Positions 9,627-19,841 of a DNA stretch of 64,000 bases are shown here, in pieces. Source of the stretch: Streptomyces liliiviolaceus (GTDB lineage Bacteria; Actinomycetota; Actinomycetes; Streptomycetales; Streptomycetaceae); contig NZ_JAGPYQ010000001.1 of assembly GCF_018070025.1 (NCBI RefSeq), positions 5,828,001-5,892,000 on the forward strand, given 5' to 3'. Made by a program: the position numbers and the translations under genes. Position 1 is the stretch's first letter; every line of letters starts with the position of its first letter. The notes under the pieces are model-generated. The model saw nothing but the letters and a program-made list of their open reading frames with translations, did not search any database and had not been told where the DNA came from.

Positions 9627-9645
9627 CGCGTTGCGCGCTACAGCA

Positions 9646-9849
9646 TCAGGCAGGGACGATGTTCTCCGCCTGCGGGCCCTTCTGGCCCTGCGTGACGTCG
9701 AAGGTCACCTTCTGGCCCTCCTGGAGCTCGCGGAAGCCCTGGGTGGCGATGTTCGAGTAGTGGGCGAAGACGTCGGGGCCGCCGCCGTCCTGCTCGATGA
9801 AGCCGAAGCCCTTTTCCGAGTTGAACCACTTCACGGTTCCACTAGCCAT
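9646..9849 (-). CDS. Cold-shock domain protein (CspA family)
   Basis: A 67-residue protein starting [20 protein letters not shown], with the RNP1 (KGFGFI) and RNP2 (VFAHYS) motifs that bind single-stranded RNA or DNA. Length and sequence are those of ordinary bacterial Csp proteins that act as RNA chaperones. The ATG at 9849 has GAAAGGGA 6 nt upstream. The leader is long, over 130 nt, and structured, as in other csp genes. Its own terminator follows. Which of the several Streptomyces Csp paralogues this is cannot be told from the sequence alone. Confidence 0.95.
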   Translation of the reverse strand: MASGTVKWFNSEKGFGFIEQDGGGPDVFAHYSNIATQGFRELQEGQKVTFDVTQGQKGPQAENIVPA

Positions 9850-9947
9850 GTCATATCCCTTTCGGGGCAGTACCCGGGGGCCCGCACTGTGTGGACCCCT
9901 GTGACGCCGCAATTGACCCCGTCCGGAATGGAACGCCGGAAATACAA

Positions 9948-9983
9948 AAGTGCCCGACGAATACGAATTCGCCTGCGGCACTT
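9948..9983 (-). promoter_or_regulatory. Structured leader of the cold-shock gene
   Basis: The leader contains nested complementary arms: outer AAGTGCC (9983-9977) with GGCACTT (9954-9948), inner CGAAT with ATTCG around a 4-nt loop. A competing local palindrome, CACTTGAAGTG at 9979-9989, uses the same outer arm. Two exclusive folds fit the conformational switching known for cold-shock mRNA leaders; that it happens here is inference. Confidence 0.45.
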
Positions 9984-10180
9984 GAAGTGTGCGGGAACTA
10001 CAACTGCAACTGGATCAAGCCTATCACGGAGGGCCCCTCGGGCAACGGCACAGCCGCACCACCGGAAAACCGTTACCGACGGGCCACCGGCCCTTCCGAA
10101 GACCTCGGCCGGCCCTCCCGAAGACCTCACAGAGCGCTCCGCGCGAAGCGGGTGGCGGGGTCCGTGCAGGACTATGGAAA

Positions 10181-10195
10181 CTGACGACTCGTCAG
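10181..10195. promoter_or_regulatory. Perfect palindromic operator candidate
   Basis: CTGACGA and TCGTCAG are perfect 7-bp arms around a single C, ending 14 nt before the ATG of the dehydrogenase-like gene at 10210. The size and tight spacing are typical of TetR-family operators. No TetR gene is adjacent; the nearest regulator is the PucR-type gene at 13.6-14.9 kb. Confidence 0.5.
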
Positions 10196-10209
10196 GTTAC
10201 GCTCCGCGC

Positions 10210-11283
10210 ATGATTCCCACGGTGGTCTGGGGTACCGGCAATGTCGGCCGCGCCGCGATCCGTGCGGTCGAGGCGCATCCGGCGCTCGATCTCGCGGCGG
10301 TGCTCGTCCACAGCCCCGACAAGGTCGGGCGCGACGCGGGCGAGCTCGGCGGTCTCGGCCGGGGCCTCGGCGTCACGGCGACCGACGACATCGACGCCGT
10401 CCTGGCTGCGACCCCCGGGGCCGTCGTGTACGCGGCCTCGGGCGACGTCCGGCCCGACGAGGCGCTGGCCGACATCGGCAGGGCGATCCGCGGCGGCGCC
10501 GTGGTCGTCACCCCTTCGCTGTATCCGCTCTACGACCAGCGCAACGCCCCGCCCGAGTTCCGTGACCCCGTGCTGGCCGCCGTCGCGGACGGCGGCGGGT
10601 CGCTGTTCGTCTCCGGCGTCGACCCCGGCTGGGGCAACGACGTCCTGCCCCTGCTGATGAGCGGTCTCGGCACGGTCGTCGACGGCATCCGCTGCCAGGA
10701 GATCTTCGACTACTCCACGTACGAGCAGGAGGAGTCGGTGCGGTTCCTGGTCGGGATGGGGCAGCCGATGGACTACGAGCCGCTGATGCTCGCCCCGTCG
10801 ATCCCGACCATGGTGTGGGGCGGGCAGATACGGCTGATGGCCCGCGCGCTGGGCGTCGAGATCGACGAGATCCGCGAGACCCTGCAGCGCCGCCCGCTCG
10901 ACACCACGGTGAGCACCCGGACGATGGGCGAGTTCGCGGCCGGCACCCAGGGCGCGGTGCGCTTCGAGGTGCAGGGCATCGTCGGGGGCGAGCCCCGGAT
11001 CGTGATCGAGCACGTCACCCGGATCCACCCGTCCTGCGCGCCGGACTGGCCGGTTCCGCCGAACGGCGACGGGGCCCATCGCGTGATCGTCGAGGGCCGC
11101 CCGCGCATCGAGATCACCGTCGAGGCGACCGACGAGGGCGAGAACCGGTCGGCGGGCGGGAACGCCACGGCGGTCGGCCGGCTGGTGGGCGCGATCGAGT
11201 GGCTCGTGACCGCGGAGCCCGGGCTGTACGACGCGCTCGACGTCCCGCTGCTTCCGGCGGTCGGAAGGCTCGGCAGGAAGTGA
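10210..11283 (+). CDS. Dihydrodipicolinate-reductase-like NAD(P)-dependent dehydrogenase
   Basis: A 357-residue soluble protein. The N-terminus is a Rossmann fold (VVWGTGNVGRAAIRAV) followed by a segment typical of the DHDPR N-terminal fold (AVVYAASGDVRPDEALADI). The rest resembles the family annotated as NAD(P)H-dependent amine dehydrogenases. It is much longer than true DapB and is not expected to make lysine. There is no good ribosome-binding site before the ATG at 10210, so the mRNA may be leaderless or nearly so. The carboxymuconolactone-decarboxylase-like gene follows after 25 nt and is probably co-transcribed. It is convergent with cholesterol oxidase, so a part in sterol or aliphatic catabolism is possible but unproven. 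Confidence 0.8.
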   Translation: MIPTVVWGTGNVGRAAIRAVEAHPALDLAAVLVHSPDKVGRDAGELGGLGRGLGVTATDDIDAVLAATPGAVVYAASGDVRPDEALADIGRAIRGGAVVVTPSLYPLYDQRNAPPEFRDPVLAAVADGGGSLFVSGVDPGWGNDVLPLLMSGLGTVVDGIRCQEIFDYSTYEQEESVRFLVGMGQPMDYEPLMLAPSIPTMVWGGQIRLMARALGVEIDEIRETLQRRPLDTTVSTRTMGEFAAGTQGAVRFEVQGIVGGEPRIVIEHVTRIHPSCAPDWPVPPNGDGAHRVIVEGRPRIEITVEATDEGENRSAGGNATAVGRLVGAIEWLVTAEPGLYDALDVPLLPAVGRLGRK

Positions 11284-11308
11284 CACCGCGCACGCGAAGG
11301 AGTCCCGG

Positions 11309-11788
11309 ATGAACGTCGACATTCCCGAGGGCAGGAACGCGATCGAATACGTGTGGGGCGACCTGGTCCCCGGTATCGGGCCCGCCGCCGCGAACTTCTC
11401 GCTGGCCGTCTACGCCCATACGACCCTGGGGCTGCGCGAGTTCGAGGCCGCGCGGCTGCGGATCGCGCAGATCAACGGCTGTCTCTTCTGCCTCGACTGG
11501 CGGACCGAACGGGACGGGGTCAAGGTCGAGGAGGAGTTCGCCGACGCGGTGGCGAAGTGGCGTACGACCGACGCCTTCGACGAGCGCACCCGGCTGGCCG
11601 CCGAGTACGCGGAGCGGTACGCACTGGACCATCACGGCCTCGACGAGGAGTTCTGGGACCGGATGACCGCGCACTACGACCAGGCCCAGATCGTGGAGCT
11701 GACCATGAGCCTCGGGTCGTGGCTGGCGTTCGGGCGGCTCAACCGCGTCCTCGGGCTCGACGCCATGTGCGTACTGCCGGGGCACTGA
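11309..11788 (+). CDS. Carboxymuconolactone decarboxylase / AhpD-like protein
   Basis: A 159-residue all-helical protein with the CxxC motif of the AhpD-like superfamily (INGCLFCLDW, about residues 51-60) followed by an acidic helix. Members act as decarboxylases or as peroxidase-linked disulfide reductases; the CxxC favours the redox type. An AAGGAG site sits 7 nt before the ATG, and the gene starts 25 nt after the dehydrogenase-like gene, so the two form an operon. The AhpD-like partner plus dehydrogenase pair is a recurring arrangement in actinobacterial catabolic loci. Confidence 0.85.
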   Translation: MNVDIPEGRNAIEYVWGDLVPGIGPAAANFSLAVYAHTTLGLREFEAARLRIAQINGCLFCLDWRTERDGVKVEEEFADAVAKWRTTDAFDERTRLAAEYAERYALDHHGLDEEFWDRMTAHYDQAQIVELTMSLGSWLAFGRLNRVLGLDAMCVLPGH

Positions 11789-11848
11789 GCCGCCGTTCCG
11801 GGACCGTCCGGTGGTCCGGGCGGCCCCGGCTGCGTACCCCTGCCGTCG

Positions 11849-13549
<1,701 letters not shown>

Positions 13550-13595
13550 TCACGCCATACCTTGAGGTAACTTTCAAACGATCACATACGGGGCA

Positions 13596-14879
13596 TCACG
13601 TATCGCGCAGCAGGCGTCTGGCGGTCAGCGCGAGGCTGAACTCGACCATGTCCGCGGGGCGGGCGAGCGAGCGCCCGGTCAACTGCTCGCACCGCTTCAG
13701 CCGGTTGAGGACGGTGTTGCGATGGCAGTACAGCCGGGCGCTCGCCCGCTGTGCCGAGCCGTCGCAGTCGAGCCACGCGGCCAGGGTGTCCAGCAGGATG
13801 TCGCGGTCGGACGGCTCAAGGCGCAGCAGCGGCCCGAGGACCCGCGCGGCCAGCGCGCCGCCCAGCTCCGGGCACGACATCACGAGCGCGGCCGGCAACT
13901 GCTCGGCCAGCCGTACGGTGCCGCCGTCGTCCGCGCACATGCTCAGGGCCATGTCCGCCAGCCTGCGGGCGTCGCCCACCGCGGCGAGGCCCGCCACGAC
14001 GGGTCCGACACCGACCCTCGTTCCCGCCGGCGCGGTCAGTCCCACCGTCGCCTCGTCCTGTTCACCGTCAGGGTCTCCGTCGCCGACCAGGACGATGCAG
14101 TGGTCGACCTCCACCCCGGTGTGCCAGTAGACGCGCGCACCGGCCGGGACGACGGCACCTGGCACGGACGTGCGGCCCGCCTGGCGTCCGCCCGCGACGG
14201 CGATCACGGCGTACCGGCCCTGTTCCGGCAGGTCCAGGGCCTCGGCCGTCTCTGCGACGTCCGCGATCCGGCTCGTACCGTCGAGCAGGGCGGCGGTCAG
14301 CAGACGCACCCGGTGCTCCTGGCGCCAGGCGTGCTGGCGCTCGACCTTGCGGTAGACGTCGGCCACGAGGGTGCAGTGCTCGTCGACGAAGTTCCACACG
14401 TCGGCCGCCACATGGACGAGCAGGCGGACGTCCTCGGGGGCGGTCCGTGAGGTCTCCTCGACCAGCGACTGCCAGATCAGGGATCCGCCGAGCCGGAAGG
14501 CGTGCAGCAACGCGTCCAGCGGCAGCCCCTGTTCGGCACGCGAGGCACCGATCTTCCACGAGCAGCGCAGTGCGGCGTCCCGGGCGTTCCTCGGGTCGAG
14601 CAGCGAGCTGACACTGTGCCTCAGCGAGCGGTGCACCTCCTGCCAGGTGCCCACGGGATCGCTCTCCAGGGTGCTGCGGTAGGCGGGCTCCCTTTCCCGC
14701 AGCGCCGCCACCAGCCGGTCGGTCAGCTCCGGGAGGTTGTTCAGGAGCACGCGGGCCGACCGGTGCAGTACGCGCAGGGCGTCGGCGTCGATCAGCGAAC
14801 GGACCCTCGGGGCACGCGCCGGCGCGGTGGACGGCGGTCCGTGACCGAGTTCGGCTCGGGACCGTACGGCTTGCTGCAT
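13596..14879 (-). CDS. PucR-family transcriptional regulator
   Basis: A 427-residue regulator. The N-terminal 200 residues are helical and of the sensory type common in Streptomyces PucR-like proteins. A GGDEF-like middle region follows, and the C-terminus carries the PucR helix-turn-helix (ILLDTLAAWLDCDGSAQRAS, then LYCHRNTVLNRLKRCEQLTG). The ATG at 14879 has GGGAGA 6 nt upstream; an ATG 45 nt further up overlaps a palindrome and has no good site. The gene lies 103 nt upstream of choA in the same direction and is a candidate regulator of it, which is inference. Confidence 0.88.
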   Translation of the reverse strand: MQQAVRSRAELGHGPPSTAPARAPRVRSLIDADALRVLHRSARVLLNNLPELTDRLVAALREREPAYRSTLESDPVGTWQEVHRSLRHSVSSLLDPRNARDAALRCSWKIGASRAEQGLPLDALLHAFRLGGSLIWQSLVEETSRTAPEDVRLLVHVAADVWNFVDEHCTLVADVYRKVERQHAWRQEHRVRLLTAALLDGTSRIADVAETAEALDLPEQGRYAVIAVAGGRQAGRTSVPGAVVPAGARVYWHTGVEVDHCIVLVGDGDPDGEQDEATVGLTAPAGTRVGVGPVVAGLAAVGDARRLADMALSMCADDGGTVRLAEQLPAALVMSCPELGGALAARVLGPLLRLEPSDRDILLDTLAAWLDCDGSAQRASARLYCHRNTVLNRLKRCEQLTGRSLARPADMVEFSLALTARRLLRDT

Positions 14880-14924
14880 CGCGTTCTCCCGGGGCGTCGG
14901 CTCGGTTGCTCCGTAGAATGACAT

Positions 14925-14938
14925 ACCGTCCAGTCGGT
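14925..14938. promoter_or_regulatory. Near-perfect palindrome between PucR and a membrane protein gene
   Basis: ACCGTC and GTCGGT flank CA, with one mismatch between the arms. It lies 46 nt upstream of the preferred PucR start and 103 nt upstream of the divergent membrane gene. The form resembles operators of TetR-type regulators; the binding protein is unknown. Confidence 0.35.
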
Positions 14939-15040
14939 CCCTAGGGTTCTGCGTCGTTCTTTTCCATCGGCCCGTGACAGGCGTCCCGCGTGCCCCTGGG
15001 TTTGAGGGGAATCCGGAAGCCGAACGGGAGGAGTTGTGTC

Positions 15041-15403
15041 ATGTATCTGGCACGTGGAGGCGGCGGGGATCCCGAGGGGTGGCTCTGGGCCCTGGGCGCC
15101 CTCGCCCTGTACGCGCTGATCAGCTACGCGCTGGCGTACCGGGCGCGCGCACGGCGCGGCTCGGGGCATCCGGCCCATGACGCCCTGCACGACCTCAAGG
15201 ACCGCGAGGAGCCGCAGACGCCCCGGCAGCGGTTCGTGAGCCGCACGATCATGCTGTGCGGCGGGGCCGTGACCGGTCTGATCGCCTTCACCACCTCGGG
15301 CGCGGTGCGGGTGGTGGCGGTCACGGTCATCGCGCTGGTGGCGGTCTCCGTGTGGGCGTACTACGACCACCGGACCGAGAATCCGGCGGCTCGGCGGCGC
15401 TGA
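15041..15403 (+). CDS. Small membrane protein, 120 aa
   Basis: The ATG at 15041 has GGGAGGAG 7 nt upstream. The protein has three hydrophobic segments (about residues 14-32, 73-88 and 90-107) with a basic charged loop between the first and second. It is Streptomyces-type in codon use. I do not recognise a family and no active-site motif is visible. It converges with the YihY gene, stop codons 48 nt apart. Confidence 0.7.
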   Translation: MYLARGGGGDPEGWLWALGALALYALISYALAYRARARRGSGHPAHDALHDLKDREEPQTPRQRFVSRTIMLCGGAVTGLIAFTTSGAVRVVAVTVIALVAVSVWAYYDHRTENPAARRR

Positions 15404-15451
15404 CGTGCTGCTGGTGGGCCGCGGTCAGGGGCCCTTTGGTCGTGTCGCGGG

Positions 15452-16417
15452 TCAGGGGCCGGGGCCCGGGTCCGGTTCCACGGCGTCGGTGATGCCGGCG
15501 CGGGCGGCTTCGAGCTGGGCGGCGAAGGCGACTCCGAGGAAGAGCGCGACCGCGGTGAGGTTGGCCCACAGCAGCAGGGCCACGAACGCGGTGAGCGGGC
15601 CGTAGACGGCACCGAACGACCCGCTCCTGGCGACGTACAGCGCCAGCAGCCAGGTGGCCGCGACCCACAGCACCAGATGGACCGCCGAGCCGAAGGCCAG
15701 CCAGGTGTAGCCGGGCTGGTCCCGGCGGGGAGCCCAGCGGAAGATCACCGCGGAGGCGACCCACACCAGCACCACGCCCAGGGGCACTTCGAGCGGCCCC
15801 CACCAGGCGAGGCCGTCCCGGGACCAGCCGAGGGCCTCCACCACCGACTCCCCCACCGCGTCACCGGCGACCAGGACGAGGAACCCCAGCACGAGGGGCA
15901 TGCCCGCGGTGAGGGCGAGGAGCAGCGAGCGGCCGTACTTGACCAGGAACGGGCGATCGCGCTCGATGCCGTATATCCGGTTGGCGCCCCGCTCGACCTG
16001 GCCCATCGCCGACGCCAGGTTGAGTACGGCGAAGGCGAGGCCCAGCCACATCGCGAGGGCGCCCCAGATTCCGGATCCGGCGCTGCGGGCCGTCTTGTCC
16101 AGGGCCTCCTCGACCAGGTCGGCGCTGGCACCGGGCACGATCCGGCCGAGGGTCAGCTCGATGATCCGGCCGATGCTCTCGGTGTGGACGGTGGTGGCGA
16201 CCCCCACCAGGGCGATGGTGAACGGCACCATGCCGAGGACCACCTGGAAGGCGAGGGAGCGCGCGTTGGTGAAGCCGTCGGCGTAGCGGAAGCGGGAGAA
16301 CGCGTCCACCAGGAGGCGCCGGCCTCCGTAGCGGCGCAGCGCGGCGAGCGCCTCGTCGCCGGAGAGTTCCTCCCCGATCATGTCCCGGGTCTGCGGGACG
16401 TGCACGGCGGTACCCAT
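15452..16417 (-). CDS. YihY/BrkB family inner-membrane protein
   Basis: A 321-residue polytopic membrane protein with six hydrophobic segments. Diagnostic stretches are DAFSRFRYADGFTNARSLAF near the N-terminus, LVPFTIAL-like VLGMVPFTIALVG, and YGPLTAFVALLLWANLTAVA near the C-terminus. The family was once called ribonuclease BN; its function is not settled and it is now treated as a membrane transporter-like protein. The ATG at 16417 has GAGGAGA 8 nt upstream. It is divergent from a tiny membrane ORF. Confidence 0.88.
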   Translation of the reverse strand: MGTAVHVPQTRDMIGEELSGDEALAALRRYGGRRLLVDAFSRFRYADGFTNARSLAFQVVLGMVPFTIALVGVATTVHTESIGRIIELTLGRIVPGASADLVEEALDKTARSAGSGIWGALAMWLGLAFAVLNLASAMGQVERGANRIYGIERDRPFLVKYGRSLLLALTAGMPLVLGFLVLVAGDAVGESVVEALGWSRDGLAWWGPLEVPLGVVLVWVASAVIFRWAPRRDQPGYTWLAFGSAVHLVLWVAATWLLALYVARSGSFGAVYGPLTAFVALLLWANLTAVALFLGVAFAAQLEAARAGITDAVEPDPGPGP

Positions 16418-16686
16418 CGCGGATGTCTCCTCAAGTCGTCCGTCCGGCGACCCGAGCCGAACGGGAGATGATCGCACACACATCCGGCCGCGTCCGGAAC
16501 GGGCCGGATCCCGGCCGGTTCCGCCATCATGGGGCCGACGCCGTCCGGGGCGCGGAGCCCGAGCCGGCTCCGCGACCCGATTCGCCGTACGGCGCTCCAG
16601 CGCCCCCCAGTACCCCCACCACAGCGGAGTCGCACACGCATGGGAACCATCGACGCAACGCCCCGCGCCCGCGCGGAGGGGGCCTC

Positions 16687-16785
16687 GTGAGCGCGGCCCG
16701 CGTTCCGGGGCTGATCCTGCCCGTCGCCTTCTTCTGCGCGTTCGTCGCCGCCGGCTTCTGGTACTGGCGTCACCGCGGCGACTGA
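16687..16785 (+). CDS. Possible 32-aa single-span membrane peptide
   Basis: A GTG at 16687, with GGAGGGGG upstream, opens a 32-codon frame encoding VSAARVPG followed by one transmembrane helix and the basic tail YWRHRGD. The frame remains open upstream but that extension is Pro-rich and lacks gene character. Codon bias and the ribosome-binding site support a small membrane peptide; nothing else does. Confidence 0.4.
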   Translation: MSAARVPGLILPVAFFCAFVAAGFWYWRHRGD

Positions 16786-16810
16786 GGCCGGCCGCGGTGC
16801 TGTCGGCGGG

Positions 16811-17878
16811 TCAGGCGGCGTACCGGCGGATGCTCCTGAGGAGGTCGTCGATGCTCTGCGGGGTCGTCGCGAAGGAGGTGACGAAGCGGACGACGCCGGG
16901 CGCCCAGCGGTCGTGGTAGAAGGCGTAGCCGTCGGCCAGCAGTCCCTCGATGACCTGTTGGGGCAGTCGGCAGAAGAGGATGTTGGCCTCGGCGGCGCCG
17001 AGGAGGTCCACCTCAGGTATGGCCTTGACGCCGTCCTGGAGGCGGGCGGCCATGGCGTTGGCGTGGGTCGCGTTGCGCAGCCACAGGTCGTCCGTCAGGT
17101 ACGCGTCGAGCTGGGCGGCGTGGAAGCGCATCTTGGAGGCGAGCTGTCCGGCCCGCTTGGCGCGGAAGCTCAGTTCGGCGGTGAGGGAGCGGTCGAAGAC
17201 GACGATCGCCTCGGCGGTCATCGTGCCGTTCTTGGTGGCTCCGAAGGACAGCAGGTCGACACCGGCCCGCCAGGTCAGCTCGGCCGGGGTGGCACCGAGG
17301 GCCGCGACGGCTCCGGCGAAGCGGGCGCCGTCCATGTGCAGCCGCAGGCCCGGCTCCTCGGTGATCGAGCCGAGGGTGCGCAGCTCGTCGAGGGAGTAGA
17401 CGGAGCCGGTCTCGGTGGACTGCGTGAGGCTCACCACGGAGGGTTCCACGCTGTGCACGTCGCCGGCCTTGTTGCGGACGGCCGCGCGGAGTTCGTCCGC
17501 GTCGATCTTCGCGTCGTCGCCGCCGAGGGGTACGAGCTTCGCGCCCGCGGTGTAGAACTCCGGTGCCCCGCACTCGTCGTTGTTGATGTGGCTGTCGCGG
17601 TGGCACAGGACGCTGCCCCAGGGCGGGGTGAGCGCGGCCAGGCTCAGGGCGTTCGCGGCGGAGCCGGTGGAGACGATCAGGATGTCGACGTCGCGTTCGA
17701 AGATCTCGGACAGCTTGCCGCGGACACCGGCCGTGATGCCGTCGGAGCCGTACGGCGAGGCCGGGCCCGCGGCGGCCCGGACCACCGCCTCGACTATCTC
17801 CGGGGAGGCGCCGGCCGCGTTGTCGCTGCTGAAGGTACGGGCGGCGGTGGCGGGGGCGCCGGTCGTGCTGTTGCTCAT
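16811..17878 (-). CDS. Threonine-aldolase-like PLP enzyme
   Basis: A 355-residue fold-type I PLP enzyme of the threonine aldolase / beta-eliminating lyase group. It has the SSDNAAGASPEIVEAV opening, the HMDGARF block whose Asp contacts PLP nitrogen, and the Schiff-base lysine in SFGATKNGT. Expected reaction is cleavage of beta-hydroxy amino acids, such as threonine to glycine and acetaldehyde. Its ATG overlaps the stop of the TetR gene (ATGA), so translation is coupled. The pair is probably controlled by the palindrome upstream of TetR. Confidence 0.9.
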   Translation of the reverse strand: MSNSTTGAPATAARTFSSDNAAGASPEIVEAVVRAAAGPASPYGSDGITAGVRGKLSEIFERDVDILIVSTGSAANALSLAALTPPWGSVLCHRDSHINNDECGAPEFYTAGAKLVPLGGDDAKIDADELRAAVRNKAGDVHSVEPSVVSLTQSTETGSVYSLDELRTLGSITEEPGLRLHMDGARFAGAVAALGATPAELTWRAGVDLLSFGATKNGTMTAEAIVVFDRSLTAELSFRAKRAGQLASKMRFHAAQLDAYLTDDLWLRNATHANAMAARLQDGVKAIPEVDLLGAAEANILFCRLPQQVIEGLLADGYAFYHDRWAPGVVRFVTSFATTPQSIDDLLRSIRRYAA

Positions 17879-18564
17879 GCCGTGGGTCCTGACTTTCCGT
17901 CGAGTGGGGTGCTGGGGTGGGCCGGACGCGCCGGGTCGGCGGCGGTGACGAGCTGGCGCAGGGCCCCGTAATAGACCTCGTGGTCGGTCAGGACGGGCAG
18001 GATCGCCGCCACGTCGCCGGTCAGGGCCGGGTAGTCCGCCGGGTCGAGGGAGGCCAGGGCGGTGCGGGTGAGCGCCTGGGTGGCTCCGGGATCGCGGTGG
18101 TCCACGAAACTCGCGCTGCCGAGGGTGAGCAGGTAGATCCGCCGGTAGACGGTGATCGCCTCCTGGTGGGTCATCCCGGCCGCGAGGCTGTCGGCGAGCT
18201 GCGGCTCGACGAGCCGGGCCAGCAGGTGCGGGCCGAGCCAGGGGCGGGCGCCCCGCAGCGTGGCCAGACCCGGGTGCGCCGACAGCAGGCGGTACAGCGC
18301 GGTGAACCGCGTCTCGGTGGCCTCGGCCCAGCCGGTGCCCGGCTCGATCTCGGGCAGCCGGGCGGCCAGGTGGTCGGTGCACAGGTCCAGCAGGCCGGCC
18401 AGGTCGGTGCAGCGGCGCTGGAGGGAGGCGAGGGAGATGCCCAGCCGGGCGGCCAGCGCGCGAAAGGTCAGCGCTTCGGGGCCCGACTCGTCGACCAGGC
18501 GCAGGGCGGCCTCGGCGATCCGGTCAGGGGTGGCGCGGTCCAGGGACGGGGAGTTCCGTGGCAT
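17875..18564 (-). CDS. TetR-family repressor
   Basis: A 229-residue regulator. The helix-turn-helix is at about residues 14-58 (RIAEAALRLVDESGPEALTF and RALAARLGISLASLQRR), followed by a helical ligand-binding domain of the TetR_C type. The ATG at 18564 is chosen because the DNA-binding domain starts just after it. A perfect palindrome lies 12 nt upstream, consistent with autoregulation. The stop overlaps the start of the threonine-aldolase-like gene, so the repressor probably regulates its own operon. Ligand unknown. Confidence 0.9.
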   Translation of the reverse strand: MPRNSPSLDRATPDRIAEAALRLVDESGPEALTFRALAARLGISLASLQRRCTDLAGLLDLCTDHLAARLPEIEPGTGWAEATETRFTALYRLLSAHPGLATLRGARPWLGPHLLARLVEPQLADSLAAGMTHQEAITVYRRIYLLTLGSASFVDHRDPGATQALTRTALASLDPADYPALTGDVAAILPVLTDHEVYYGALRQLVTAADPARPAHPSTPLDGKSGPTA

Positions 18565-18575
18565 GCGTGTCAGTG

Positions 18576-18589
18576 TACGGTACGCCGTA
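18576..18589. promoter_or_regulatory. TetR operator candidate
   Basis: TACGG and CCGTA flank TACG, a perfect inverted repeat 12 nt upstream of the TetR start codon. A TACACT hexamer on the minus strand just downstream could be the -10 box, which would place the palindrome between -10 and -35, as expected for repression. Confidence 0.55.
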
Positions 18590-18755
18590 TCGAACGTATC
18601 CCGCGCGGACGGCCGCAGCCGACGACGGGCACGTGGCGCCGAACGCAGGTGACCCGGTCGCCTCCCCCCAGGAGCGACCGGGTCACGGCGCGCAAGAGCA
18701 CCGCACCGCGCCGGCACGGACCGTGGGGTTCACCGCCCGTGCCGGCGGGGTTCGT

Positions 18756-19205
18756 TCACAGGTTCCGCGGAGGCGTCGTGAACGACTCGTCGAAGTCCTC
18801 CTCACGGACCACGCTCAGGGCCCAGATGATGAAGCCCGAGAAGGCGATCATCACGATGGACCAGACCGGGTAGTACGGCATGGAGAGGAAGTTGCCGATG
18901 ATGATGAGGCCGCCGATGGCCATGCCGGCGATCCTCGCCCAGGTCGACGCCTGGAAGAGTCCGATGCTGACGATCACGGCCGCGGCACCCAGGCCGAGAT
19001 GGATCCAGCCCCATGAGGTCAGGTCGAACTCGAAGATGTAGTTGGGTGTGTTGATGAAGAGGTCGTCCTCGGCGACCGCCATGATCCCCCGGAGTATGTC
19101 GAGCACACCCGCGATCATGAGCATGATGGCCGCGAAGATCGTCAGGCCTTCGGCCCAGTGCCGCTTGGCCGAGTGCTGCGTGTGGCCGGCGTGTGTCGCA
19201 GTCAT
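18756..19205 (-). CDS. DUF7144-type four-helix membrane protein
   Basis: A 149-residue membrane protein with four hydrophobic segments. The pattern WAEGLTIFAAIMLMIAGVLD, then FINTPNYIFEFDLTSWGWIH and later PYYPVWSIVMIAFSGFIIWAL is that of the DUF7144 family, common in actinobacteria and often stress-induced. A GAGG site lies 8 nt upstream of the ATG. It follows the SHOCT gene by 33 nt and both are probably one transcript. Confidence 0.85.
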   Translation of the reverse strand: MTATHAGHTQHSAKRHWAEGLTIFAAIMLMIAGVLDILRGIMAVAEDDLFINTPNYIFEFDLTSWGWIHLGLGAAAVIVSIGLFQASTWARIAGMAIGGLIIIGNFLSMPYYPVWSIVMIAFSGFIIWALSVVREEDFDESFTTPPRNL

Positions 19206-19238
19206 ACCGATGCCTCGTCTCAGTGTCGTGCGTTGCCG

Positions 19239-19694
19239 TCAGCGACCGGCCGCCGAGTGCGTGGCGCCCGTCCGTCCCGAGGTGCCGGAGCCGCCCAGCA
19301 CCAGTTCCTTCGCCCGGTGGAACTCTTCCTCCGTGATGTCGCCGCGGGCCTTGATCTCGGACAGCCGGGCGAGTTCGTCGACGCTGCTCGGCCGGTCCGC
19401 GCCGCGGGCGGTCTCCCGGACGTACGAGTCGAAGGCCTGCTGCTGCGCATGTGCCTGCGCCACCTCGCGGTGGCCCATGTTCTTGCCCCGCGCGATGACG
19501 TAGACGAAGACGCCGAGGAACGGCAGGAAGACCACGAACGCCAGCCAGCCGGCCTTGCCCCAGCCGTTCATGTCGTCGTCCCGGAAGATGTCGACGATGA
19601 TCCGGAACAGCAGGACGAACCACATGATCCACAGGAAGAAGACCAGCATGGACCAGAAGACGCTCATGAGCGGATAGTCGTAGGCGAGGTACAT
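19239..19694 (-). CDS. SHOCT-domain membrane protein
   Basis: A 151-residue protein. The N-terminus has two membrane segments of the PLDc_N type (FWSMLVFFLWIMWFVLLFRI, then GWLAFVVFLPFLGVFVYVIA). The C-terminus has a SHOCT domain (LARLSEIKARGDITEEEFHR, then AKELVLGG). GGAGG precedes the ATG at 19694. SHOCT domains are short oligomerisation modules; no enzyme activity is expected. First gene of a two-gene unit with the DUF7144 protein. Confidence 0.88.
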   Translation of the reverse strand: MYLAYDYPLMSVFWSMLVFFLWIMWFVLLFRIIVDIFRDDDMNGWGKAGWLAFVVFLPFLGVFVYVIARGKNMGHREVAQAHAQQQAFDSYVRETARGADRPSSVDELARLSEIKARGDITEEEFHRAKELVLGGSGTSGRTGATHSAAGR

Positions 19695-19841
19695 GACTTT
19701 CCTCCGTCCTGGGCGTGTGCCCAGCCTTTTTCCACCATTTTCAGCGTGCCCGGGTCAAAGCGCGAACGGCCTCACCCGGAGCGGGTGAGAGGACCGGCGC
19801 GCATGGCTCGGGACGGGACGCCGGCGCGTTCCGGCCACGGT

